A DNA stretch of 37,355 bases from Candidatus Tectomicrobia bacterium RIFCSPLOWO2_12_FULL_69_37 (GTDB lineage: Bacteria > UBA8248): positions 1 to 37,355 of the forward strand of contig MGDP01000151.1 in the NCBI GenBank assembly GCA_001790955.1. The letters are read 5' to 3'. The stretch's first letter is position 1. Every line of letters starts with the position of its first letter. Positions 13,258 through 25,554 of this stretch are shown piece by piece. The notes under the pieces are model-generated. The model was not told where the DNA came from, did no database searches, and saw only the letters and a list, made by a program, of their open reading frames with translations. The position numbers and the translations under genes were made by a program.

Positions 13258-14166
13258 TTGGCGGCGGAACCGGCACACACGGAGATGGAGCGGCGGCTGG
13301 CGGAGGTGCGCGAGGCGGACCTGCGCCGCTGGGTCGGGGCCTTCGCGGGCCTCCGGCACGGCCAGCGCGAGCCCGGGGCCCTCGCGGCGCGGGCCGACCT
13401 CCTCGTTCGCGAACTGGAGGGGATGGGCCTCGAGGCCTCGCGCGAGCCTGTCCCCTACGCGGGGAGGACCTACCACAACATCCTCGCCGAGGTGCGGGGG
13501 CAGGAGGCGGGGCTCCCTTCCCTCCTCATCGGGGCCCACTACGACGCCGCCTGGGGCACCCCCGGCGCCGACGACAACGCGAGCGGGGTGGCCGCCCTGC
13601 TCGGGGCGGCCCGGGCGCTCGCCGCGGCGCCCCTCCGGCGCACGGTGCGCCTCGCCGGGTTCAGCATCGAGGAGCCCCAGGACGCCTGGGACCGCGCCTG
13701 CCGCCACGGGAGCCGCCACCACGCCCGCGAGGCCCGGCGCCGGGGAGAGAGGCTCGCGGGGGTCTACATTCTCGAGATGGTGGGCTACACCGACCCCACG
13801 CCGGGCAGCCAGCGCATCCCGGTCAAGCTCCCCGTGGCGCCCGAGGCGGGGACCTTCCTCGGCGCGGTGGGCACGCGCCGCTCCCGGCATCTCCTCAAGG
13901 GCTTCCGGGAGGCGGCGGCGCGGCACGCGCCCGGCCTCCAGGTGATCACTCACGCCGTGGCCCTGCGGGGCTTCCTCCTCCCCATGAGCCGGATGAGCGA
14001 CCACGCCCCCTTCTGGGACCGGGGCTTCCCCGCCGTCATGCTCACCGACACGGCCTTCCTCCGGAACCCCCACTACCACCAGCCCACCGACACGCCCGAG
14101 ACGCTCGACTTCGCCTTCCTCACCCAAGTCACCCGCGCCCTCGCCGCCGCGGCGGCTGAAACGTAA
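13258..14166 (+). CDS. M28-family zinc aminopeptidase-like protein
   Basis: A 302-aa hydrolase with the M28 two-zinc motifs: GAHYDAAWGTPGADDNASG (H94 and bridging D105), FSIEEPQD (catalytic and ligand glutamates 138-139) and a C-terminal SDHAPFWDRGFPAVMLTDTA followed by NPHYHQPTDT, whose second His is the last metal ligand. No signal peptide is seen, so it looks cytoplasmic. A TTG start at 13258 with AGGAAAA just before it is preferred; the ATG at codon 10 has a Shine-Dalgarno too close to use. It is divergent from the chlorite-dismutase-family gene, with 80 bases between them. Peptide substrate is unknown. Confidence 0.85.
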   Translation: MAAEPAHTEMERRLAEVREADLRRWVGAFAGLRHGQREPGALAARADLLVRELEGMGLEASREPVPYAGRTYHNILAEVRGQEAGLPSLLIGAHYDAAWGTPGADDNASGVAALLGAARALAAAPLRRTVRLAGFSIEEPQDAWDRACRHGSRHHAREARRRGERLAGVYILEMVGYTDPTPGSQRIPVKLPVAPEAGTFLGAVGTRRSRHLLKGFREAAARHAPGLQVITHAVALRGFLLPMSRMSDHAPFWDRGFPAVMLTDTAFLRNPHYHQPTDTPETLDFAFLTQVTRALAAAAAET

Positions 14167-14355
14167 GAGAGAACACGGAAGCAACACCGAGGAGGCGGGG
14201 CGGCCGGGAAAGTGGGGACGCCTTGGGGCAGAAACAGCCGCCGGCCGGGCTTTTCGTGTATATTGAGAGCCAAGCGCAGTCCCCCAATTGACCCTTATCC
14301 TTCGCAGCACGCAAGGGGGACTTCGAGCCCCGCCGGAGACGCAAGAGGGCAGGAG

Positions 14356-14688
14356 ATGACAAAACCCCGGAAGACGCTCGAACGGGACATCCAGCGGATG
14401 GTGAGCCGCATCGTCCGGCGGTTCCGCCCGGAGCGCGTCATCCTCTTCGGCTCCCATGCCCGGGGAGAAGGGGGGCCCGACAGCGACGTGGACCTGCTGG
14501 TCGTCATGCCGGTTTCCGGAACCAAGCGCGAGAAGCAGCTCGAGGTCCGGCGCGTCCTGCGGGGAATCCGCGTCCCCGTGGATATCATCGTGACCACGCC
14601 GGAGGACTTTGAGTGGCGCCGGGAAGTGGTGGGCACGATCGAATACCCGGCGGTCAAGGAAGGGAGGCTCATGTATGCCCGGGCTTGA
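14356..14688 (+). CDS. MNT-type minimal nucleotidyltransferase
   Basis: A 110-aa member of the DNA polymerase beta-like minimal nucleotidyltransferases. The motif GSHARG (G32-S33) is followed by SDVDLLVV, giving metal-binding D44 and D46, and the third acid is D76 in VPVDIIVT. Such proteins pair with a HEPN partner; in studied HEPN/MNT toxin-antitoxin systems the MNT protein adenylylates or AMPylates the HEPN toxin and so blocks it. The downstream HEPN gene overlaps it by 14 bases. The ATG at 14356 is chosen although AGGAG directly abuts it; GAGGG five bases further up may serve. Three acids intact suggests an active enzyme. Confidence 0.85.
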   Translation: MTKPRKTLERDIQRMVSRIVRRFRPERVILFGSHARGEGGPDSDVDLLVVMPVSGTKREKQLEVRRVLRGIRVPVDIIVTTPEDFEWRREVVGTIEYPAVKEGRLMYARA

Positions 14689-15097
14689 AAGTGCTGTCCG
14701 GGTTGTCGGGGAATGGGTCCAGAAGGCCGAGAACGATCTGGAGGCCGCCGGCCGCATCCTGCGCTCGGGCGCCGGGCTCCCGGCCGACACGGTCTGCTTC
14801 CATGCGCAACAATGTGTGGAGAAATACCTCAAGGCGCTGCTGGCCCTGCGAGGAATCGCGTTTCCGAAGACCCACAACCTCCGGGCGCTCATGGGCCTGG
14901 TCCCGCGCAACGACCAGCCGCAGTTTTCGGAGGATGAGCAGGACGTGTTGACCGACTACGCCACCGGCGCCCGCTACCCCGGCTGGGGAGATGTGCCGCC
15001 GCGCGAGGCGAGGGAGGCGGTGAAGCTCGCCCGCCGCATCCGCAGGGAAATCCGCAGGCTCTTTCCGAAGGAGGCGCTTCCCCGCAGGAAGAGGTGA
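14675..15097 (+). CDS. HEPN-domain protein, partner of the MNT gene
   Basis: A 140-aa all-helical protein with the PF05168-type HEPN pattern: WVQKAENDLEAAGRIL, CFHAQQCVEKYLKALLALRG, FPKTHNLRALMGLV and YATGARYPGW. HEPN proteins are often RNA-targeting toxins with an R-x4-6-H site. Here the usual landmark residues are H67 in KTHNL and R100-Y101 in ARYPG, the form common in MNT-linked HEPN proteins. It begins inside the MNT gene with GGAGG 7 bases upstream, so translation is coupled. The C-terminus is very basic (PRRKR). The pair is either a type VII-like toxin-antitoxin module or a related regulatory pair; toxicity is not shown. Confidence 0.82.
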   Translation: MPGLESAVRVVGEWVQKAENDLEAAGRILRSGAGLPADTVCFHAQQCVEKYLKALLALRGIAFPKTHNLRALMGLVPRNDQPQFSEDEQDVLTDYATGARYPGWGDVPPREAREAVKLARRIRREIRRLFPKEALPRRKR

Positions 15098-15493
15098 GGA
15101 AACTGGCCGCCCGAAACGGCGGCATGATGGTCAGGACTGTGTCCGCCAGAGGGTGAGGAAAGCTTCCGCTGCCTCTTGGAGAAGGGAGCGGTTCCCGCCC
15201 AAGAACGCCGGAAAACCCCGGCGGGGACTAAACAATCCGAAATAGGACTGCCGGAATCCGGTTTGACGGCCCGGGGCCTCTTGCCTAGAATGGCCCTCGA
15301 CGAAACGGAAGGGACCTCCTGAGTTCCCCGATTGGAGCGGGAGACGCCGGGCGCGCCACCGCCTGATTCGCTTCCACCCCCAGGCCCCGGACGGATCCCG
15401 CGAGAGGCGGGGTCCGCGGACGGCGCCGGGCGGCGGGGCCCTTCCTCCCCGATGGTGCGGACCCCATTCCTTCTTCTCTGAGGAGAGCACGCG
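15098..15493. other. Intergenic region upstream of the superoxide dismutase gene
   Basis: About 395 bases without a gene. The first part (15098-15260) shows no clear signal beyond short GC-rich inverted repeats such as CGCCGGAAAACCCCGGCG (about 15208-15225). A sigma-70-type promoter at 15263-15291 would give a leader of about 195 bases before the dismutase start. That leader is GC-rich with several self-complementary stretches but matches no riboswitch I know. Open frames across it are not supported by ribosome-binding sites. Confidence 0.5.
15263..15291 (+). promoter_or_regulatory. Sigma-70-type promoter of the sod-prx unit
   Basis: TTGACG and TAGAAT are separated by exactly 17 bases. It is the best promoter in the window, oriented toward the superoxide dismutase gene 200 bases downstream. 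Confidence 0.75.
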
Positions 15494-16105
15494 ATGGCCT
15501 TCGAGCTGCCCAAGCTGGACTACCCCAACAACGCCCTCGAGCCCCACATCGACGCCATGACGATGGAGATCCACCACGACCGCCACCACAACACCTACAC
15601 GACCAACCTGAACAACGCCATCAAGGACACCGCCCTCGAGGGCAAGTCCATCGAGGACATCCTCTCCAACCTCTCCGCCGTGCCCGAGAACACCCGCGGC
15701 GCCGTCAACTTCAACGGCGGCGGCTACGACAACCACTGCATCTTCTGGAAGAACATGAAGCCGAACGGCGGCGGCGAGCCCACCGGGCCCCTGGCCGACG
15801 CCATCCGGACGGCCTTCGGCGACTTCGCCAAGTTCAAGGAGGAGCTCAGCAAAGCCGCCGTCGGCGTCCAGGGCAGCGGCTGGGGCTGGCTCGTGACCAA
15901 GAAGGGCTCCGGCGCGGTCTCCATCAAGGCCATGCCCAACCAGACCAGCCCCCGCACCGAGGGCTTGACCCCGCTCCTGGGCGTGGACGTCTGGGAGCAC
16001 GCCTACTACCTCAAGTACCAGAACAAGCGGCCCGACTACGTCGGCGCCTGGTGGAACACCATCAACTGGGCCGACGTGGCCGCCCGCTTCGCCGCCGCGA
16101 AGTAG
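15494..16105 (+). CDS. sodA: Superoxide dismutase (Fe/Mn family)
   Basis: A 203-aa cytoplasmic enzyme that converts superoxide to oxygen and hydrogen peroxide. The four metal ligands are visible: H27 (MEIHHDRHH), H81 (YDNHCIFW), D165 and H169 ([11 protein letters not shown]). The motifs [18 protein letters not shown] and the GSGWGWLV segment are closer to Mn-type or metal-flexible enzymes than to the classic Fe type, which usually has AAQ-x-WNH; the metal is therefore probably Mn, but not certain. GAGGAGAGC precedes the ATG. A peroxiredoxin gene follows by 28 bases, so the product H2O2 can be removed by the next protein. Transcription is likely from the promoter at 15263-15291. Confidence 0.95.
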   Translation: MAFELPKLDYPNNALEPHIDAMTMEIHHDRHHNTYTTNLNNAIKDTALEGKSIEDILSNLSAVPENTRGAVNFNGGGYDNHCIFWKNMKPNGGGEPTGPLADAIRTAFGDFAKFKEELSKAAVGVQGSGWGWLVTKKGSGAVSIKAMPNQTSPRTEGLTPLLGVDVWEHAYYLKYQNKRPDYVGAWWNTINWADVAARFAAAK

Positions 16106-16133
16106 GCCCCGGCCCCCGCGAGGAGAGAGCTCC

Positions 16134-16601
16134 ATGGCGCTCAAAGTGGGCGACACCGCCCCCGACTTCGAACTGCCCCAGTCCCAGGGCAAGGGCCCCG
16201 CGATCAAGCTCAGCGACTTCAAGGGGAAGAAGAACGTGCTGCTCTGCTTCTACCCGTTCGACTTCTCCTCGGTGTGCAGCGAGCAGCTGCCCGCCTACCA
16301 GGCCCAGAAGGACAAGTTCGCCAAGGCGGACTGCGAGGTCCTCGGCATCAGCGTGGACAGCCCCTTCTCCCACGCCGCCTGGGCCGAGAAGTTCGGCATC
16401 GAGTTCCCCCTGCTGAGCGACTTCTTCAGCGGCAAGAAGACCATCCAGTCCTACGGCCTGCTCCACGACCGGGGCATGAGCAACCGCGCCGTCGTCCTCG
16501 TCGACAAGCAGGGCAAGATCGTCCACATGGAGGTCACGCCCTCGCCCCCCGAGAAGCCCGACGACGGCAAGCTCTTCGCCGCCCTGGCCATGCTGGGCTA
16601 G
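16134..16601 (+). CDS. Peroxiredoxin (AhpE/Bcp-like)
   Basis: A 155-aa thioredoxin-fold peroxidase that reduces hydrogen peroxide and organic peroxides. Start [15 protein letters not shown] is typical. The active site [13 protein letters not shown] gives peroxidatic C48; the usual Thr of P-x3-T-x2-C is replaced by Ser, a known conservative change. C67 ([14 protein letters not shown]) might act as a resolving cysteine; C38 is another candidate. The length and the [27 protein letters not shown] segment fit the AhpE-type group. It forms a two-gene unit with the superoxide dismutase gene and ends at a strong terminator. Confidence 0.9.
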   Translation: MALKVGDTAPDFELPQSQGKGPAIKLSDFKGKKNVLLCFYPFDFSSVCSEQLPAYQAQKDKFAKADCEVLGISVDSPFSHAAWAEKFGIEFPLLSDFFSGKKTIQSYGLLHDRGMSNRAVVLVDKQGKIVHMEVTPSPPEKPDDGKLFAALAMLG

Positions 16602-16619
16602 GGACTCCCCCGGAACGGC

Positions 16620-16657
16620 GGCCGGCGCGGGGGGCGGCCCCCGCGCCGGCCTTTTTT
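16620..16657 (+). terminator. Rho-independent terminator of the sod-prx unit
   Basis: A 14-bp perfect stem (GGCCGGCGCGGGGG / CCCCCGCGCCGGCC, GCGG loop) is followed by six T residues, 18 bases after the peroxiredoxin stop. Confidence 0.92.
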
Positions 16658-16668
16658 CGTCCCGCTTT

Positions 16669-16698
16669 TTGGGCGATCCGCGCCGCCGGGTGTAGTAT
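16669..16698 (+). promoter_or_regulatory. Possible metF promoter
   Basis: TTGGGC and TAGTAT are separated by 18 bases, just after the sod-prx terminator and before the repeat at 16722-16825. If used, the repeat would be transcribed as part of the metF leader. Confidence 0.4.
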
Positions 16699-16721
16699 GC
16701 TTCCTGGTCCAGAGGACGAAT

Positions 16722-16825
16722 GTCATTCCGAGGCCCGAGCTTGTCGAGGGCCGGAGAATCCCGGTGTCGGGCTTCCGAACCGCAAACCGAGATTCTTCGC
16801 TCCACTTCGTTCCGCCCAGAATGAC
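16722..16825. repeat. REP/MITE-like palindromic element, GTCATTC...GAATGAC ends
   Basis: A 104-base element with terminal inverted repeats GTCATTC and GAATGAC, and internal inverted repeats AGAATC (16755-16760) and GATTCT (16791-16796). It includes a segment like GAGATTCTTCGCTCCACTTC. Elements with this GTCATTC-CGAG...GAATC / GATTCTTCGCT...CAGAATGAC layout are scattered in many bacterial genomes, usually between genes. It carries no gene of its own. Confidence 0.7.
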
Positions 16826-16869
16826 GTCCGCATGCGCCGAGCCGTCCGACCCGGCAAGAAAGGAACCCC

Positions 16870-17763
16870 GTGTCCCTCGTCACCGAGAGCATCCGCTCGC
16901 CCGGCCTGACCGCCTCGATCGAGCTCTTCCCCCCCAAGGGGGAGAAGGCGGCCGGGCGCGTCCTGCGCGAGGTGGAGGAGATCCAGGCCGGGATGGAGGT
17001 GGCCTTCACCTCCGTCACCTACGGGGCGGGCGGCTCCACCCAGGACGGCACCCTCGAGCTCGTCCTCGCCCTGGCCCAGCGCCACCCCGGCCGGGTGGTG
17101 GCCCACCTGACCTGCGTCGGCGCGGGCGAGGGGGACCTCGGCGCCCTCCTGGCCCTCTACCTCAAGAGCGGGATGCGGGACATCCTCGCCCTGCGCGGGG
17201 ACCTCCCCGAGGGCATGACCCCCGAGCAGGCCGCGGCCGGGGGCTTCCGCCACGCGGTGGACCTCGTGCGCTACCTCCGCAAGCTCGGGGGCTTCGCCTC
17301 GGTGGGGGTGGCCTGCTTCCCCGAGGGCCACCCCGAGACCCCGGACCTCGCCGCCCACCTCGCCCACTTCGCCGAGAAGGCCGAGGCGGGGGGGGACTAC
17401 GCCGTCTCCCAGTTCTTCTTCGAGGCCCACCTGTGGGAGCGCTTCCTGGAGGCGTGCGAGCGGCGCCGCATCGGCATCCCCCTCGCCCCGGGCATCATGC
17501 CCGTGCGCGACCTGGAGCAGCTCCTGCGCTTCGCCGCCCGCTGCGGGGCCACCGTCCCGAAATCCGTGGTGAACGCCCTCGCCCGCTACAAGGACGACCC
17601 CGAGGGCTTCAAGGAGCGCTCCGCCGACCTGGCCGCCGGGCAGGTCGAGCGCCTGAAGGCCCTCGGCGTCCGGCACGTCCACATCTACTCCCTCAACAAG
17701 AGCGACATCATCCTCAAGATCGCGGATAGGCTGGGGTGGCGGAAGAAGGCGCCCGCAAAATAG
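16870..17763 (+). CDS. metF: Methylenetetrahydrofolate reductase
   Basis: A 297-aa flavoenzyme that reduces 5,10-methylenetetrahydrofolate to 5-methyltetrahydrofolate for methionine synthesis. Visible motifs are SIELFPPKGEKA (catalytic Glu near the N-terminus), AFTSVTYGAGGST, AHLTCVGAGEGD, LALRGDLPEG (the Asp near FAD) and AVSQFFFEA (folate-binding Gln). Length is normal for bacterial MetF. The start is a GTG at 16870 with AAAGGA five bases upstream. A REP-like element lies in its upstream region and a GC-rich hairpin follows the stop. It converges with the gltBD-rhodanese operon. Confidence 0.94.
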   Translation: MSLVTESIRSPGLTASIELFPPKGEKAAGRVLREVEEIQAGMEVAFTSVTYGAGGSTQDGTLELVLALAQRHPGRVVAHLTCVGAGEGDLGALLALYLKSGMRDILALRGDLPEGMTPEQAAAGGFRHAVDLVRYLRKLGGFASVGVACFPEGHPETPDLAAHLAHFAEKAEAGGDYAVSQFFFEAHLWERFLEACERRRIGIPLAPGIMPVRDLEQLLRFAARCGATVPKSVVNALARYKDDPEGFKERSADLAAGQVERLKALGVRHVHIYSLNKSDIILKIADRLGWRKKAPAK

Positions 17764-17764
17764 A

Positions 17765-17790
17765 ACGGCCCGGGCCGCAGCCCGGGCCGT
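17765..17790 (+). terminator. Hairpin after metF, weak terminator
   Basis: A perfect 11-bp stem (ACGGCCCGGGC / GCCCGGGCCGT, CGCA loop) starts 2 bases after the metF stop codon. It has no T run, so termination would be inefficient or factor-dependent. Confidence 0.45.
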
Positions 17791-17803
17791 CCCGCACGCT
17801 TCC

Positions 17804-17831
17804 GTAGGGGCGTATTGCAATACGCCCCTAC
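17804..17831. repeat. GTAGGGGCG-family palindrome, copy A
   Basis: A perfect 28-bp palindrome (GTAGGGGCGTATTG and its complement). It sits between the convergent metF and rhodanese genes, and the complement of its CTA supplies the TAG stop of the rhodanese gene. Other copies of this family are at 25437-25466, 26122-26191, 36044-36192 and 36338-36392. Confidence 0.85.
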
Positions 17832-18229
17832 TCACACCCGCACTTCCCCGCCGCCTGGGAAACCGCCACGGCCTCTCCCTCGGTGGGGTGGCCGTCGCGC
17901 TTCCACCAGTCGAGCCCCCCGATGAGCTCCCTCACCCGGAAGCCGAGCCTGGCCATGTTGAGCGCCCCCTTGGTCGAGGCGTTGCAGCCGATGCCGTCGC
18001 AGTAGGTGACGACGAGGGCGCCGCGGCCGATGCGGGCCGTGGTCTCGGGGGCCATCGCGCGGTGGGGGATGTTGATCGCCCCGGGGATGCGCTCGGCCGC
18101 CCAGGCCTCGGGGGAGCGGGCGTCCACGACGACGACGTTCTCCCCGGCCTCGATGGCCGTCTTCAAATCCCAGGAGTCGGTCTCGCAGGCCAGCTTGCCG
18201 GCGTAGTGCCTGAGCTGGGCTTCCATCAT
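17828..18229 (-). CDS. Rhodanese-like sulfurtransferase domain protein
   Basis: A 133-aa single-domain rhodanese. NVVVVDARSPEAWAAERIPGAINIPH is the classic CH2A/B region, and the active loop is YCDGIGCNAS with catalytic C77. The C-terminus ends KCGCE, a Cys pair that could carry sulfur or metal. The gene begins 13 bases after the gltD stop, with AGGAGG 8 bases before its ATG, so it is the third gene of the gltB-gltD operon; a link to sulfur delivery for Fe-S clusters of glutamate synthase is possible but is inference. Its TAG stop falls inside palindromic repeat copy A. Confidence 0.85.
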   Translation of the reverse strand: MMEAQLRHYAGKLACETDSWDLKTAIEAGENVVVVDARSPEAWAAERIPGAINIPHRAMAPETTARIGRGALVVTYCDGIGCNASTKGALNMARLGFRVRELIGGLDWWKRDGHPTEGEAVAVSQAAGKCGCE

Positions 18230-18242
18230 GGCCGTGGCCTCC

Positions 18243-19680
18243 TCACGTCAGCGGGGCGGGAAGAAGGGTCTCCCCCATCAGGTGCCTGTCCACCGCCTGG
18301 GCGCAGGAGCGGCCCTCGGCGATGGCCCAGACGATGAGGGACTGGCCGCGCTGCATGTCCCCGCAGGTGAAGACGCCGGGGACGCTGGTCATCCAGTTCG
18401 CGCCGCGCTTGACGTTGCCCCGGTCGGTCATCTCGACGCCCAGCTCCTCCAGCATCCCCTTCCGCTCGGGGCCGAGGAAGCCCATGGCGAGGAGCACCAG
18501 CTCGGCCGGGAACTCCTGGTCCGAGCCGGGCACGTCCGCGAAGCTCATCCGCCCGTTGTCGGTCTTCATCTCGACCGTGACGAGGTGGAGCTTCTTCACC
18601 CGGCCGTTCTCCCCCATGAACTTCTTGGTGGAGACGGAGTAGAGCCGCTCGCCGCCCTCCTCGTGGGCCGAGGAGGTCCGGAAGACCTGGGGGTAGAGGG
18701 GCCAGGGGTTGGAGGAGGCGCGCTCGTCCGGGGGCCGGGGCAGGAGCTCGAGCTGGAGGACGGAGGCCGCCCCCTGGCGGTGGACCGTGCCCAGGCAGTC
18801 GGCCCCGGTGTCGCCCCCTCCGATGATGACGGTGTGCTTGCCCTCGGCGGTGATGAACTTCTCCTCCGCGATCGTGTCCCCCTCGCAGCGGCGGTTCTGG
18901 AGGGGGAGGTACTCCATCGCGAAGTGGATGCCCTTGAGCTCCCGGCCCGGGATGGGGAGGTCGCGGGGGTGGGTGGCCCCCCCGGCGAGGACGAGGGCGT
19001 CGTGCTCCCGCCGGAGCTTGCCGGCCGGGACGTTCACCCCGATGTGGGAGTTGGGGCGGAAGACCACCCCCTCCTCCTCCATCTGCTCGAGGCGGCGGTC
19101 CAGCACGCTCTTCTCCATCTTGAACTCGGGGATGCCGTAGCGCAGCAGCCCCCCGATGCGGTCCGCCCGCTCGTAGACGGTGACGGCGTGGCCCGCGCGG
19201 CAGAGCTGCTGGGCGCAGGCCAGGCCCGAGGGCCCCGAGCCCACGACGGCGATCCGCTTGCCGGTGCGCACCCGGGGGAGGACGGGCCTCACCCAGCCCT
19301 CCTCGAAGGCGCGGTCGATGATGGAAACCTCGATCTGCTTGATGGTCACCGGGTCGCTGTTGATCCCGAGGACGCAGGCCCCCTCGCAGGGCGCGGGGCA
19401 CAGGCGCCCCGTGAACTCGGGGAAGTTGTTGGTGGCGTGGAGGCTGTCGATCGCGTCGCGCCAGCGGTTGCGGTAGACGAGGTCGTTCCAGTCGGGGATG
19501 AGGTTCCCGAGCGGGCAGCCGTCGTGGCAGAAGGGGATGCCGCAGTCCATGCACCGGGCGCCCTGGGCCTGGAGCTTCTCCTGCGCGAAGGGCAGGTAGA
19601 CCTCCCGCCAGTCGCGCACCCGCTCCCCGACGGGGCGGCGCCTGGGCAGCTCCCGCGTGTACTCGAAGAAGCCGGTCGGC

Positions 19681-19688
<8 letters not shown>
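18243..19688 (-). CDS. gltD: Glutamate synthase (NADPH), small subunit
   Basis: A 481-aa subunit that passes electrons from NADPH to the large subunit. Cysteine clusters for 4Fe-4S centres are C46/C49/C54/C58 ([13 protein letters not shown]) and C97/C101/C105 (CPAPCEGAC). The FAD site is [15 protein letters not shown] (about 148-162), and the NADPH site is [14 protein letters not shown] (about 290). [22 protein letters not shown] is the second FAD motif. Its ATG overlaps the gltB stop by 8 bases, so the two are translated together, as expected for a stable alpha-beta complex. Length is typical for the family. Confidence 0.97.
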
Positions 19689-24246
<4,558 letters not shown>

Positions 24247-24382
24247 GGTTTCGGCTCACCCATGCATAAAAGAGGGGACACGGCCCTGCCGCCTGCCCTT
24301 TCCCGTGCGAGGGCGCCTCATCCACCACCGGGCGAAGGCATCTAGGGGGGAACAACCACCCACTCAGGCGGGGCGGGAACAA

Positions 24383-24411
24383 TTTATACCGGAACGGCGG
24401 CCATAAGCCAA
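24383..24411 (-). promoter_or_regulatory. Sigma-70-type promoter of gltB
   Basis: On the minus strand TTGGCT (24411-24406) and TATAAA (24388-24383) are separated by exactly 17 bases. Transcription would start about 130 bases before the gltB ATG. It lies beside the inverted repeat at 24421-24439, a likely regulator site. Confidence 0.6.
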
Positions 24412-24420
24412 GCTAAATTT

Positions 24421-24439
24421 TCTAATACATTGCATTAGA
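24421..24439. promoter_or_regulatory. Inverted repeat TCTAAT-N7-ATTAGA, candidate LysR-type binding site
   Basis: Perfect 6-bp arms with a 7-base spacer lie 10 bases upstream of the gltB -35 box and 41 bases before the LysR start. The 19-base dyad with AT-rich arms is the usual form of a LysR-type regulatory site, though the strict T-N11-A core is not met. It would let one regulator control gltB and its own gene. Confidence 0.5.
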
Positions 24440-24479
24440 AATAATTATGATATAGGATCCCCGGGGCGCTGAGGGACCC

Positions 24480-25412
24480 ATGCATATCGAGACTTTGCAG
24501 CTTTTTTGCCACGTCGCCCGCCACCAGAGCTTCTCCCGGGGGGCCCTGGAGAGTAACGTCACCCAGTCCGCCGCCAGCCAGGCCGTCCGCCAGTTGGAGG
24601 AGGAGCTGGGGGTGCAGCTCCTCGACCGGAGCAAGCGCCCCCTCGAGGTCACCCCCGAGGGGGAGAAGTTCTACCGCGCCTGCCGGGAGCTCCTCGAGGG
24701 CTTCGACCGGGCGCGGGCCGAGATGGTCCGCCACCAGCGCCGCATCGCGGGCACCATCCGGGTGGCGGCCATCTACTCGGTCGGCCTCCACGCCATGGGG
24801 GCCCGGATGCAGAACTTCCGCATGGTCCACCCCGAGGCCCGGGTGCGGCTGGAGTGCCTCCACCCGGAGGAGGTGGTCCAGGCCGTGCTGGACGGTTCGG
24901 CCGACGTGGGGGTGCTCTCCTACCCCCCGGCCAACCGGGCCCTCACGGTCGTCCCCCTCCAGGACGAGCCCATGCTCCTCGTCTGCCCGCCCGCCCACCG
25001 CTTGGTGCGCAAGCGCGGGGTGCGCCTCGCCGAGCTGGCCGGGGAGCCCTACGTCCACTTCGACGGCGACCTCGCCGTCCGCAAGGCGGTGGACCGCGCC
25101 TTCCGCCGCGCCGGGGTGCGCCCCCAGGTGGTGATGGAGTTCGACAACGTCGAGAGCATCAAGCAGGCCGTCTCGACCGGGACCGGGGTGAGCATCCTCC
25201 CCGAGCCCGCCCTCCAGAAGGAGCTCGCCATCGGTACCCTGGTGGCGCTCCCCATCGAGGGCGAGAAGATCACCCGCCCCGTCGCCCTCATCTGCCGGCG
25301 CGGCAAGCCCCTCACCCCCACGGTCGAGCGCTTCATCGAGGTCCTCCGCAGCGCCGAGGAGCCCGCGGCGGCGGCGGCGGCGGCCCTCCTGCCCCCCAGC
25401 GCGCGGGGCTGA
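24480..25412 (+). CDS. LysR-family transcriptional regulator, probably controls gltBD
   Basis: A 310-aa regulator. The N-terminal winged HTH is MHIETLQLFCHVARHQSFSR...SQSAASQAVRQLEEELGVQLLDRSKRPLEVT, written here in two parts; the middle matches NVTQSAASQAVRQLEEELG. The C-terminal effector-binding domain (about 90-295) has GTIRVAAIYSVG, GSADVGVLSYP and VSTGTGVSILPEPAL. The last ~20 residues are a poly-Ala/Pro tail. It is divergent from gltB with 233 bases between, the same arrangement as gltC/gltAB in Bacillus; this supports a role in glutamate synthase control, but the effector is unknown. The Shine-Dalgarno GAGGGA precedes the ATG. Confidence 0.88.
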   Translation: MHIETLQLFCHVARHQSFSRGALESNVTQSAASQAVRQLEEELGVQLLDRSKRPLEVTPEGEKFYRACRELLEGFDRARAEMVRHQRRIAGTIRVAAIYSVGLHAMGARMQNFRMVHPEARVRLECLHPEEVVQAVLDGSADVGVLSYPPANRALTVVPLQDEPMLLVCPPAHRLVRKRGVRLAELAGEPYVHFDGDLAVRKAVDRAFRRAGVRPQVVMEFDNVESIKQAVSTGTGVSILPEPALQKELAIGTLVALPIEGEKITRPVALICRRGKPLTPTVERFIEVLRSAEEPAAAAAAALLPPSARG

Positions 25413-25436
25413 CGCCTTTCCACCTGTATCTCCCTT

Positions 25437-25466
25437 TGTAGGGGCGAGGCATGCCTCGCCCCTACA
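25437..25466. repeat. GTAGGGGCG-family palindrome, copy B
   Basis: A perfect 30-bp palindrome with half-site TGTAGGGGCGAGGCA. It lies between the LysR gene and the carboxymuconolactone-decarboxylase-family gene. Confidence 0.85.
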
Positions 25467-25554
25467 GATGACCGCCAGCCCTCGGCGGTTGCCCTCTCCC
25501 CTCCCGCGCAGTACCGTCCCCGGAACGCTTTCATCCCATCGCGAGGAGCCCTCC

